Part shown: positions 35,383 to 43,664 of the stretch, piece by piece
How the letters are laid out: each line of letters begins with the position of its first letter
How positions within the stretch are numbered: the first letter of the stretch is position 1
Assembly: GCF_022829465.1 (NCBI RefSeq)
Contig: NZ_JAKSXZ010000027.1
Span: 1 to 64,000, forward strand
Length of the DNA stretch: 64,000 bases
Direction: 5' to 3'
Origin: Methylobacterium sp. J-067
GTDB lineage: Bacteria; Pseudomonadota; Alphaproteobacteria; Rhizobiales; Beijerinckiaceae
Program-made: the position numbers and the translations under genes
Notes under the pieces: model-generated
The model's input: only the letters and a program-made list of their open reading frames with translations
Database searches by the model: none
Told to the model about the DNA's origin: nothing

Positions 35383-36369
35383 CTAAAGCGGCTTGCGCAG
35401 CCGGCGCGCGATGAGCCCCACCACGCCCTCGCGGAACAGCAGCACGCAGAGGACGAAGACGCAGCCCTGGATCACCGTCACCCAGGCGCCGAACTGCGCG
35501 AGGTAGGTTTCCATCGTGACGATCACCAGCGCGCCGACGATGGGGCCGAACACCGTGCCCATGCCGCCCACCAGCGTCATCAGCACCACCTCGCCCGACA
35601 TCGACCAGTGCACGTCGGTGAGTGAGGCGAGCTGGAACACGATGGCCTTGGTGGCGCCCGCGAGCCCGGCCAGTGTCGCCGAGAGGACGAAGACCGCGAG
35701 CTTGTACTGGATCACCCGGTAGCCCAGGGAGACGGCCCGATTCTCGTTGTCGCGGATCGCCTTCAGCACCTGCCCGAAGGGCGAGTGGATGATGCGGTAG
35801 ATCGCGAGCATCCCGAAGAAGAAGACCACCGCGACGAGGGCATACATCGCCCGGTCGTCGTCGAGGGGGATCACCCCAAACAGGGCGCCGCGCGGCACCG
35901 CCTGGATGCCGTCCTCGCCGCCGGTGAACTTCGCCTGCAGGGCGAAGAAGAACGCCATCTGCGCCAGCGCCAGGGTGATCATCGAGAAGTAGATGCCCTG
36001 CCGCCGGATCGCCAGCGAGCCGAAGACGAGCCCGAGCAGGGCGGCGGTGGCCGTGCCGAGGAGGATCGCCAGTTCCGGGGTCAGCCCCCACATCTTGGCG
36101 CTGTAGGCCGAGAGGTAGCTCGCCATGCCGAAATAGGCGGCGTGGCCGAAGGAGAGCAGGCCGCCGTAGCCGAGCAGCAGGTTGAAGGCCAAGGCGAACA
36201 GCGCGAAGCACAGTACCTTCATCAGGTAGACGGGGTAGAGCACCATCGGCGCTGCCACGAGCAGCACGGCGAGGCCGATGAAGATCTTGCGCTGAAGCGC
36301 CTTGTCGTCCCGGCTCTCCGGCAGGGAGGCGGCGATCGGGGCGGCGTCGAGGGCGGCGGTGTCGGCCAT
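35383..36369 (-). CDS. livM: branched-chain amino acid ABC transporter permease (LivM type)
   Basis: The 328-residue membrane protein has about nine helices. The LivM landmark [24 protein letters not shown] stretch is near residue 65, [20 protein letters not shown] near 120, and the cytoplasmic coupling loop [21 protein letters not shown] near 200. The ATG at 36369 gives a hydrophilic N-terminus of about 28 residues before the first helix. It follows livH after 23 bases and precedes the SDR by seven. Substrate is branched-chain amino acids by family, though urea or amide importers share this fold. Confidence 0.92.
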   Translation of the reverse strand: MADTAALDAAPIAASLPESRDDKALQRKIFIGLAVLLVAAPMVLYPVYLMKVLCFALFALAFNLLLGYGGLLSFGHAAYFGMASYLSAYSAKMWGLTPELAILLGTATAALLGLVFGSLAIRRQGIYFSMITLALAQMAFFFALQAKFTGGEDGIQAVPRGALFGVIPLDDDRAMYALVAVVFFFGMLAIYRIIHSPFGQVLKAIRDNENRAVSLGYRVIQYKLAVFVLSATLAGLAGATKAIVFQLASLTDVHWSMSGEVVLMTLVGGMGTVFGPIVGALVIVTMETYLAQFGAWVTVIQGCVFVLCVLLFREGVVGLIARRLRKPL

Positions 36370-36392
36370 GTGTGTCGAGCCTCGATTCGCGG

Positions 36393-37280
36393 TCAGGCCG
36401 TGCGCCCGAACAGGCCGGCGGGTTTGACGAGCAGCACCACCACCATGATGACGAAGATCACGGTGGAGGAGGCCTCCGGGTAGAACACCTTGGTCAGGCC
36501 CTCGACGAGGCCGAGGGCAAAGCCGGTGATCACCGAGCCGATGATCGAGCCCATGCCGCCGATCACCACCACCGCGAAGACCACGATGATGATGTCCGCG
36601 CCCATGTTCGGGTTCACCGAATAGATCGGCGCGGCGAGCACCCCGGCAAAGCCCGCGAGCGCCACGCCGAACCCATAGGTCAGCGTCAGGAACAGCGGCA
36701 CGTTCACGCCGAAGGCCTGGACGAGGGTCGGATTCTCGGTGGCCGCGCGCAGATAGGCGCCGAGCTTGGTCTTCTCGATGATGAGCCAGGTCGCGATGCA
36801 GACGGTGAGCGAGGCCACCACCACCCAGGCCCGGTAGTTCGGCAGGAACATGAAGGGCAGGCGCTGCCCGCCCGACAGTTCGGCGGGGATCGCGTAGGGC
36901 AGGCCCGACACGCCGTACTGGTTGCGGAACAGGCCCTGGATGATGAGCGCGAGGCCGAAGGTCAGGAGCAGGCCGTAGAGGTGATCGAGCTTGTAGAGCC
37001 GTGCGATCAGCACCCGTTCGAGGATCACGCCGAACACGCCGACGACGAGGGGCGCCAGCCCGAGCGCCCACCAATAGCCGAGGCCGAAATAAGTGAGCAG
37101 CATCCACGCCACGAACGCGCCCATCATGTAGAGCGCGCCGTGGGCGAAGTTGATTATGTTCAACAGGCCGAAGATGATCGCCAGCCCGAGCGACAGGATC
37201 GCGTAGAACGAGCCGTTGATCAGCCCCAGCAAGAGCTGGCCGAACAGCGCCTGGGTCGGCACGCCGAAAATCGTCATCAT
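36393..37280 (-). CDS. livH: branched-chain amino acid ABC transporter permease (LivH type)
   Basis: The 295-residue integral membrane permease starts with helices around GQLLLGLINGSFYAILSLGL and AIIFGLLNIINFAHGALYM, the standard LivH beginning. It includes GVILERVLIARLYK and the coupling loop KLGAYLRAATENPTLVQAFG. It follows the binding-protein gene after 27 bases and is followed by livM. LivH and LivM form the heterodimeric channel. Confidence 0.92.
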   Translation of the reverse strand: MMTIFGVPTQALFGQLLLGLINGSFYAILSLGLAIIFGLLNIINFAHGALYMMGAFVAWMLLTYFGLGYWWALGLAPLVVGVFGVILERVLIARLYKLDHLYGLLLTFGLALIIQGLFRNQYGVSGLPYAIPAELSGGQRLPFMFLPNYRAWVVVASLTVCIATWLIIEKTKLGAYLRAATENPTLVQAFGVNVPLFLTLTYGFGVALAGFAGVLAAPIYSVNPNMGADIIIVVFAVVVIGGMGSIIGSVITGFALGLVEGLTKVFYPEASSTVIFVIMVVVLLVKPAGLFGRTA

Positions 37281-37307
37281 CGCCGAAACTCCCAGACGCC
37301 TACACGC

Positions 37308-38525
37308 TCAGCCCTTCACCAGCGGGCAGTTGCCCTCGCCCAGCGGGCGGAAGACCTGATCGCCGGGGATCGTCTCGAGCTTCTTGTAGAGGTCCCACTC
37401 CCCCTTCGACTCGGCGGGCTTCTTGACCTCGAACAGGTACATGTCGTGGATCTTGCGGCCGTCGGCCCGCACCACGCCCTTGCCGAACAGCGGGTCGTCG
37501 GTCGGCATCGCCTTCATCTTGGCGACCGTGGCGGCGCCATCGGCGGTCGACTTCATCTCGGCCACCGCCTTCAGGTAGTGGAGCACGTCCGAATAGACGC
37601 CGGCATGGTTCGAGGTCGGCTTCGAACCCTTCATCTGCTTGGCGAAGCGGTCGGAGAAGGCGCGGGTCTGATCGTTGAGGTCCCAGTAGAAGGGCTCGGT
37701 GAGCACGAGGCCCTGCGCGACCTTCGTGCCGAGGGAATGCACGTCCGACGAGAAGACGAGGAGGCCGGCAAGCGCCTGCCCGCCCTCGGTGATGCCGAAC
37801 TCGCCGGCCTGCTTGATGGAGTTGATCGTGTCGGCGCCTGCGTTGGCGAGCCCGATCACCTTGGCGCCGGAGCTCTGCGCCTGAAGCAGGAAGGACGAGA
37901 AGTCGGCAGTCGGGAACGGCGTCTTCACCGAGCCGACGACCTTGCCGCCGTTCTTGTCGATGACCTTGGTGGTGTCGCGCTGGAGCGTCTGGCCGAAGAC
38001 GTAATCGGCCGTGAGGAAGAACCACGTATTGCCGCCGCGCTTCACCATCGCGCCGCCGGTGCCGTTGGCGAGCGCCACCGTGTCGTAGACCCAGTGGATG
38101 GTGTTCGGGCTGCATTGCGGGCCGGTGAGGTCGGCGGTGCCGGCGCCCGTGTCGATGAAGACCTTGTTCTTCTCCTTCGTCACCTGGCTGATCGCCAGGG
38201 CGACGGAAGAGGTGACGCCGTCGGTGATCATGTCGACATGATCGCGGTCGTACCACTGGCGGGCGATGGCCGCGCCGACATCCGGCTTGTTCTGGTGGTC
38301 GGCCGAGACGATCTCGACCTTCAGACCCTTCTCCTCGGGCTTGAAGTCCTCCAGCGCGAGCTTGGCGGCGACCACCGAGCCTTCGCCGCTGATGTCGGAA
38401 TAGGCGCCCGAGCGGTCACCCAGGATGCCGATCTTCACGGCGGTCTGGGCGGAGGCCGGCGCGACCATGGCGACACCCGCGAGGAAGGCGCCCGCGAGCG
38501 CGGCGAGCGGGAAGCGTCCGTTCAT
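37308..38525 (-). CDS. branched-chain amino acid-type periplasmic binding protein
   Basis: The 405-residue protein has a Sec signal peptide (PLAALAGAFLAGVAMVAPASAQ) and then a type I periplasmic binding fold: VKIGILGDRSGAYSDISGEG, followed by KVEIVSADHQNKPDVGAAIA and EKNKVFIDTGAGTADLTG. Ligand residues cannot be read with certainty; a branched-chain amino acid, amide or aromatic acid is possible. The ATG at 38525 has AAGGAG nine bases upstream, better than an earlier in-frame ATG at 38588. The gene lies in the middle of the transport operon, after the two ATPases and before the two permeases. Confidence 0.88.
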   Translation of the reverse strand: MNGRFPLAALAGAFLAGVAMVAPASAQTAVKIGILGDRSGAYSDISGEGSVVAAKLALEDFKPEEKGLKVEIVSADHQNKPDVGAAIARQWYDRDHVDMITDGVTSSVALAISQVTKEKNKVFIDTGAGTADLTGPQCSPNTIHWVYDTVALANGTGGAMVKRGGNTWFFLTADYVFGQTLQRDTTKVIDKNGGKVVGSVKTPFPTADFSSFLLQAQSSGAKVIGLANAGADTINSIKQAGEFGITEGGQALAGLLVFSSDVHSLGTKVAQGLVLTEPFYWDLNDQTRAFSDRFAKQMKGSKPTSNHAGVYSDVLHYLKAVAEMKSTADGAATVAKMKAMPTDDPLFGKGVVRADGRKIHDMYLFEVKKPAESKGEWDLYKKLETIPGDQVFRPLGEGNCPLVKG

Positions 38526-38584
38526 CGGTGTCACTCCTTGGGGCCGGATCGGCCGGTCGAGAATAGAAGTAGGAACAGTGATGC

Positions 38585-39310
38585 TCACACGCCGAGATAG
38601 GCGTGGAGTTTGTCGATATTCGCGTCAAGATCGGCGTTGGCGATCTGATCGACGACGCGGCCCTGCTCGATCACGAAGTGACGGTCGGCCAGCGTCTGCG
38701 CGAAGCGGAAGTTCTGCTCGACGAGGACGATGGTATAGCCGTCCGCCTTCAGCTTCTGGATCGTGCGGCCGATCTGCTGGACGATCACCGGAGCCAGTCC
38801 TTCGGTGGGCTCATCGAGCAGGATCAGCTTCGCGCCCGTGCGCAAGATGCGCCCGATGGCGAGCATCTGCTGTTCGCCGCCCGACAACTTGGTGCCCTGG
38901 CTGCCCGCCCGCTCCTTGAGGTTCGGGAACAGGGTGTGAATCTCGGCCACCGTCATGCCGCCGGGCTTAACCCGGGGCGGCAGCATCAGGTTCTCGTGCA
39001 CCGTGAGGCTCGAGAAGATGCCGCGCTCCTCCGGCACGTAGCCGAGGCCGAGCTTGGCGATCTTGCGCGAGGCCATGCCGATGGTCTCGACCCCGTCGTA
39101 GACGATGGAGCCGGTGCGGCGCCCGAGGATGCCGATGATCGCACGCAGCGTCGTGGTCTTGCCCGCGCCGTTGCGGCCGAGCAGCGTGATGACCTCGCCG
39201 GCCTTTACGTCGATGTCGATGCCGTGGAGCACATGGCTCTCGCCGTACCAGCCTTCGAGGCCGCGCACGGTCAGCAGCGAGGCCGCCGCGGCGGCGGGGG
39301 ATGCCTTCAT
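38585..39310 (-). CDS. livF: branched-chain amino acid ABC transporter ATP-binding protein (LivF type)
   Basis: The 241-residue ATPase has Walker A LLGRNGAGKTTTLR, signature LSGGEQQMLAIGRIL, Walker B LILLDEPTEGLAP and the typical VEQNFRFAQTLADR. The start ATG at 39310 has GAGG six bases upstream; an ATG at 39325 would overlap the livG stop by eight bases and add five residues. It is read after livG and before the binding-protein gene. Confidence 0.92.
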   Translation of the reverse strand: MKASPAAAAASLLTVRGLEGWYGESHVLHGIDIDVKAGEVITLLGRNGAGKTTTLRAIIGILGRRTGSIVYDGVETIGMASRKIAKLGLGYVPEERGIFSSLTVHENLMLPPRVKPGGMTVAEIHTLFPNLKERAGSQGTKLSGGEQQMLAIGRILRTGAKLILLDEPTEGLAPVIVQQIGRTIQKLKADGYTIVLVEQNFRFAQTLADRHFVIEQGRVVDQIANADLDANIDKLHAYLGV

Positions 39311-39317
39311 GGCCGCC

Positions 39318-40076
39318 TCAGGCATGTCCCGCCCCGATGTAAGCCTCGATCACGCGGGGATCCTTCGAGACGGTGGCGTAATCGCCCTCGGCGAGCACTT
39401 GGCCGCGCGCCAGGACGGTGATGCGGTCCGACAGGGAGGCCACCACCGACAGGTTGTGCTCTACCATAAGGATGGTGCGGTCCTTGCCGACGCGGCGGAT
39501 CAGCTGCGCGGTGCGGTCCACGTCCTCGTGGCCCATGCCGGCCATCGGCTCGTCGAGGAGCAGCATCTCCGGGTCGAGGGCCAGGGTCGTGGCGATCTCC
39601 AGGGCGCGCTTGCGGCCGTAGGACAGCTCCACCGCCAGCGTCCTGGCGAACTCGGAGAGGCCGACCGCCTCGACGAGTTCCAGGGCCTCGGCATCGAAGG
39701 CGCGCAGCATCTTCTCCCCGCGCCAGAAATCGAACGAATCGCCGTGCCGCCGCCGTTGGAGGGCGATGCGGACGTTCTCCATCACCGTGAAGTGCGGGAA
39801 CACGGCCGAGATCTGGAACGACCGGACGAGCCCAAGACGCGCCACGTCGGCGGGTTTCAGGCCCGTGATGTCGCGATCCTTATAGCGGATCGAGCCTGCG
39901 GTGGGCTGCAGGAATTTGGTGAGAAGATTGAAACAGGTCGTCTTGCCGGCCCCGTTGGGGCCGATCAACGCGTGGATCGTGCCGCGTTCGACTTGCAGCG
40001 CAACATTGTTGACCGCACGAAATCCCTTGAATTCCATGGTCAACCCTTGAGTTGCCAGGATCACGTCCCGTCCCAA
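39318..40076 (-). CDS. livG: branched-chain amino acid ABC transporter ATP-binding protein (LivG type)
   Basis: The 252-residue ATPase has Walker A GPNGAGKTTCFN, signature LSYGRKRALEIATTL, Walker B MLLLDEPMAGMGH and the H-loop MVEHNLSVVASLSDR. It carries the longer LivG helical insertion (LRIALQRRRHGDSFDFWRG region). The start is a TTG with GGGAGGG six bases upstream; a GTG four codons on and an ATG thirteen codons on are alternatives. It leads the unit livG-livF-binding protein-livH-livM-SDR. The 171 bases upstream, shared with the divergent aldolase-like gene, hold the promoter region. Confidence 0.9.
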   Translation of the reverse strand: MGRDVILATQGLTMEFKGFRAVNNVALQVERGTIHALIGPNGAGKTTCFNLLTKFLQPTAGSIRYKDRDITGLKPADVARLGLVRSFQISAVFPHFTVMENVRIALQRRRHGDSFDFWRGEKMLRAFDAEALELVEAVGLSEFARTLAVELSYGRKRALEIATTLALDPEMLLLDEPMAGMGHEDVDRTAQLIRRVGKDRTILMVEHNLSVVASLSDRITVLARGQVLAEGDYATVSKDPRVIEAYIGAGHA

Positions 40077-40247
40077 GAGCGGCCCTCCCCGCGTTGTTTA
40101 GGGCTCTATGGACGAAGCCGACTCTCGCCGTCCACCGGATTCGGTGAGACGTCACAAACAATCCACGGCCGCTGATACGCTCGTCCCGGTTTTGCCGGCT
40201 GACCGGAAGGCTTAAAGGTCCGGCGGGGGTTTCGGAGTGGTGACGCG

Positions 40248-41396
40248 ATGACAGGATCACAGGACGGGCTCGACGGCCTGCAGACGCCGTGCCTTCTCCT
40301 CGACGAGGGCAAGTTGTCCGCCAACCTCGCCAGCATGCGCGCGCAGGTCGAGCGGCACGGCGTGACCTTCCGCCCGCATCTCAAGACCGCGAAGTCCATC
40401 GACGTCGCTCGTATGGCGATGACGTGTCCGGACGGCCCCGCTACGGTCTCGACGCTGAAGGAGGCCGAGTATTTCGCCGAGCGCGGCGTGCGCGACCTGA
40501 CCTATGCGGTCGGCATCGCCCCCCACAAGCTCGACCGGGTCGGCGCGACCCGCAGCCGGTGGGGCGCGGACCTCGCGGTGGCTCTCGATTCGCTGGCACA
40601 GGCCGAGGCCGTCGCGCAATGGAGCCGGGCCACCGGGGACCGGCTGCCCGTCTTCATCGAGGTCGATCCCGATGGCCACCGCTCCGGCGTGAAGCCCGGC
40701 GATGCCGACCTCCTGCGCGGCATCGGCGCCACGCTCGCCGAGGGCGCGGAATTGCGCGGCGTGCTGCTCCATGCGGGCGAGAGCTACGGCCTGTCGGATC
40801 CCGAGGCGCTGGCGGAGGCGGCCGAAGGCGAGCGCCGGGCGGCGGTCCAGGCGGCGGAGACCCTGCGGGCGGCGGGGCTCACCTGCCCGGTGGTGAGCGT
40901 CGGCTCGACCCCGACCGCGCGGCACGCCCGCCATCTCGACGGCGTCACCGAGGTGCGGGCCGGCGTCTACATGTTCGGGGATCTGGTCCAGGCCGGGATC
41001 GGCTCCTGCGCGGTGGACGACATCGCGGTCTCGGTGCTCGCCAGCGTCATCGGCCACCGGCCCGACAAGGGCTGGATCATCACCGATGCGGGCTGGATGG
41101 CGATGTCCCGCGACCGGGGCACGGCGGCGCAGCCGGTGGACCAGGGCTATGGGATCGTCTGCGACCGGGCGGGGCGTCCCTTCGAGAACCTGATCGTCGC
41201 CCAGGCGAACCAGGAGCACGGGGTGCTCGCCCTGCGGAAAGGCTCCGGCGCCGAGCGCCCCGACCTGCCCGTCGGCACGCTGGTGCGGATCCTGCCGAAC
41301 CACGCCTGCGCCACCGCCGCGCAATACGACCGCTACCACGTCCTCGACGGCGAAGGACGGCTTCACGCGGAATGGCCGCGGATCAACGGGTGGTGA
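40248..41396 (+). CDS. DSD1-family PLP enzyme (D-threonine aldolase / D-serine dehydratase-like)
   Basis: The 382-residue protein has an alanine-racemase-type N-terminal barrel with the PLP lysine Lys46 in RPHLKTAKS and a C-terminal D-serine-dehydratase-like domain with the metal pair His352 and Cys354 in LPNHACAT. These are the landmarks of metal-activated fold-III D-threonine aldolases and eukaryotic-type D-serine dehydratases. Which amino acid it works on is not visible. It is divergent from the livG operon, with which it could share regulation, and is followed by a REP-like palindrome. Confidence 0.87.
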   Translation: MTGSQDGLDGLQTPCLLLDEGKLSANLASMRAQVERHGVTFRPHLKTAKSIDVARMAMTCPDGPATVSTLKEAEYFAERGVRDLTYAVGIAPHKLDRVGATRSRWGADLAVALDSLAQAEAVAQWSRATGDRLPVFIEVDPDGHRSGVKPGDADLLRGIGATLAEGAELRGVLLHAGESYGLSDPEALAEAAEGERRAAVQAAETLRAAGLTCPVVSVGSTPTARHARHLDGVTEVRAGVYMFGDLVQAGIGSCAVDDIAVSVLASVIGHRPDKGWIITDAGWMAMSRDRGTAAQPVDQGYGIVCDRAGRPFENLIVAQANQEHGVLALRKGSGAERPDLPVGTLVRILPNHACATAAQYDRYHVLDGEGRLHAEWPRINGW

Positions 41397-41405
41397 AGGC
41401 TGTGA

Positions 41406-41500
41406 CCGTCATTGCGAGCGACAGTGAAGCAATCCAAGGAGCCGCACCGTTCTAAGGCGTCCCGCTTCCCTAGATTGCTTCACTGCGTTCGCAATGACGG
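41406..41500. repeat. REP/palindromic intergenic element
   Basis: CCGTCATTGCGAGCGACAGT and GAAGCAATC make the left arm (41406-41434). The right arm (41473-41500) is its reverse complement with one substitution and one missing base. The 38-base centre is unique. The whole would fold as a long imperfect hairpin. Elements with a TCATTGCGAGC...GAAGCAATC core are dispersed in many alphaproteobacterial genomes. It fills the gap between two convergent genes. Confidence 0.85.
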
Positions 41501-41510
41501 AGGAAGAGGC

Positions 41511-42050
41511 TTAGTACTCGATCAGGTCTTCCAGCGCGTAGTGCTTCACCGTCTTCCGATTGGCGATCAGCTCGTCCACCGTCGGCTCGCCCTTCAGGGC
41601 GCGGGCGATGGCGATCTTGGTCGCCTCGTAATTGGTCCGGTAGAGGTCCTTCCGGTCGAGGTTGTCGTCGTCCGCGCAGCGGATATCGAGCCAGATCATG
41701 ATGATCATGCAGAGGTCGTCGAGGCCCTCCTTCGGGAGGATGCCCTCGATGATGCAATCCACGATGGCATCGCCCGTCGCGGCCTGGACGACGCCGCCCA
41801 GAAGCTCGACGTAATCGGCGCTCTGGATGGTGACCTTACTGGTCATCATCGTCACCGGACGCACGAGCTGGTTGAGGTCGCGCACGACGTACATGCGGGT
41901 GTGGCCCTGGGCCTGCCCCATCATCGAGGCGAAGGCCTGGCCGACCGGGCCGCGCACCGACCCGATCAGCACCTCGGGCATGGCGTCGGTGTACTGGCCC
42001 TCGGCGGCCAGCACGGTCGCCTCACCGGCGCGGAACCAAATCTCTGACAT
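41511..42050 (-). CDS. formaldehyde-activating enzyme (Fae) homologue, divergent paralogue
   Basis: Fae joins formaldehyde to tetrahydromethanopterin in methylotrophs. The 179-residue protein matches Fae in length and in the C-terminal block TNYEATKIAIARALKGEP (Fae has YNYEATKLSIQRAVNGEP), and in the N-terminal pattern GEA...VLIG...GPVGQAF. The active-site histidine that follows Ala in Fae (AHIDLIIG) is replaced: here the aligned stretch is AMPEVLIG, with Met24. This fits the Fae2/Fae3 paralogues of methylotrophs, whose function is not settled, and I do not assume formaldehyde chemistry. The ATG at 42050 has AAGGAGG seven bases upstream. It is downstream of the Nramp-like gene on the same strand. 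Confidence 0.85.
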   Translation of the reverse strand: MSEIWFRAGEATVLAAEGQYTDAMPEVLIGSVRGPVGQAFASMMGQAQGHTRMYVVRDLNQLVRPVTMMTSKVTIQSADYVELLGGVVQAATGDAIVDCIIEGILPKEGLDDLCMIIMIWLDIRCADDDNLDRKDLYRTNYEATKIAIARALKGEPTVDELIANRKTVKHYALEDLIEY

Positions 42051-42185
42051 AAACGCCTCCTTGTCGCGCCGGGGAGACATCATCCCTCCCACGCCGTCAA
42101 CCGGGACTCGTCAGATCAATCCGATTCCGTCGAGGACACCCACCATCGCGAAGGCGACCGTCACCCCCGACACCGCGTAGACGAC

Positions 42186-43370
42186 TCATTTGTAGGCCCC
42201 CTTCACGCGCTTGTCCTCGGGAAGTGCCCGCGTTGCGAGGAGGATGAGCAGTCCGAGCGCCAGGGGCAGAAGCAGGGCGTTCATCACCTCGACGGCGACG
42301 TTTAAGGCCACGAGATTCGAGACGAGTTGCACGGCGATGGCGCCCGCGACCACCGCGATGGTGAAGATGGCGTAGAAGGCCGGCGCTTCGCGCGGAGACT
42401 TCTCCAGGGAATGCGGTCGCTGCATCACGTCGCCGAAGCCCCAGGCCAGCGCCAGTGTGACCACGTTCAGGGCAATGAAGGCGGCGGCGATGATTCCGAT
42501 CCCGAACACCGCCTGCCCGAGGAGCGGGCCCAGGGCGGGGGTGAACGCCTTGGCGAGGTCGCCCACCGTCTCCAGGCCCTGCTTCGTGCCCTGGCCGGAT
42601 TGGCCGATCGTGGCCGCCGCCGTGATGAGGATCGCGCCCATCACGCATTGTGAGATCACCGCGCCGATCAGCGTATCGAGCCGCGCGCGGCGCATGTGAT
42701 CCCAGCCCAAGCCTTTGTCCACGATGGCCGATTGCTGGTAGAAGATCATCCACGGCATGATGACCGCGCCGATGTTGGCAGCGATCAGCACGCGGAAATC
42801 GCCGTTGCCAAGCGGTATGTGCGCGAACGACTTGAGGATCGCGTCGGGGTCCGGCTTCGCCGCGATGGCGAGCCCGATGAAAACCAATTCGAACAGCCCC
42901 ACCACCAGGGCGACCCGCTCCACCCGCCGGTAGCTGCCGGTGAAGACGAGAAGCAGCAGGAGGACGGCCGGAAGCCCGAGGCTGACGAGGCGCGGTACCC
43001 CGAACAGGTCCCCGATCCCGGCGATGCCGGAGAATTCGGTGACGATGGCGCCGACTCCCGCCACGACGAGCCCGGCATAGGAAATCCAGGCCAGCACCGG
43101 CCCGTAATGGTCGCGGATCAATTCGCCATGGCCGCGTCCGGTCGCCGTCCCGAGGCGAACGGTCAGTTCCTGGACGATGTAGAGGATCGGGATCAGCAGA
43201 AGCTGCAGCAGGAGCAGCGAGTATCCCCATTTCGCGCCGCTTTGCGCCGCCGTGATGAGGCTACCGACATCCGTATCGGCCAGCATCACCACAAGGCCGG
43301 GCCCGGCGACCTTGAGGAAACCCGACAGGCGGGGCAGTGAGGAGGCCGTAGAGGCTTGGCGCGTCGGCAT
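42186..43370 (-). pseudogene. Nramp-family-like metal transporter, cut by an in-frame TGA before the last helix
   Basis: The 394-residue product has the Nramp (LeuT-fold) helix pattern, opening LKVAGPGLVVMLADTDVGS and continuing to GLLILLATRALPEDKR. The metal-site motifs differ from true Nramp: helix 1 reads DTDVGS where DPGN is usual, and helix 6 reads MPWM (residues 205-208) where MPHN is usual, so manganese or iron transport is uncertain. After GAYK the frame hits TGA at 42186, yet it continues for 24 hydrophobic residues (VVYAVSGVTVAFAMVGVLDG then IGLI) to a second TGA at 42111. A TGG-to-TGA change would explain this. ATG 43370 chosen; TTG 43409 is open too. It may still be functional. 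Confidence 0.7.
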
Positions 43371-43444
43371 GGGGCGGGAACAGGCCGTGCCGGCACCGGT
43401 TCCGCGCAACGGCGGGGTGCGTCATTTCTGACGGGGGGAGCACC

Positions 43445-43660
43445 ATGGCCGAGCAGCCGGGACGAGAGGCAGGCTGGAGCCTTCAAGCCAGCGCCGTCAG
43501 CGAGGGCGTGCGCCTCGAACTGACCCTGCCGGATTTCGCCGGCCAGCCGGTGACGGCGGCGGTGATCCTCGACCGGGTCGAGGCCAGGGCGTTCGCCCGC
43601 GCCCTCCTCGCGGCGGCGGGCGACGCGGCCGAGCGCACCTTCCCGCGCCCGGAACTCTGA
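43445..43660 (+). CDS. small protein of unknown function, 71 residues
   Basis: The product starts MAEQPGREAGWSLQASAVSE and has a strand-like middle (GVRLELTLPDFAGQPVTAAV) followed by a helix (RVEARAFARALLAAAGDAAE). No signal or membrane segment is present; it is predicted to be a small cytosolic alpha-beta protein. A GGGGAG ribosome site lies four bases before the ATG and base composition matches the surrounding genes. It is alone on its strand, divergent from the Nramp-like gene and convergent with the lipoprotein gene four bases away. I do not recognise it. Confidence 0.65.
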   Translation: MAEQPGREAGWSLQASAVSEGVRLELTLPDFAGQPVTAAVILDRVEARAFARALLAAAGDAAERTFPRPEL

Positions 43661-43664
43661 GCGC

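Noticed and set aside
36372..38600. A 742-codon plus-strand open frame over the importer genes
   Set aside because: It lies opposite livH and the binding protein, both well supported; His/Arg/Asp-rich sequence without motifs.
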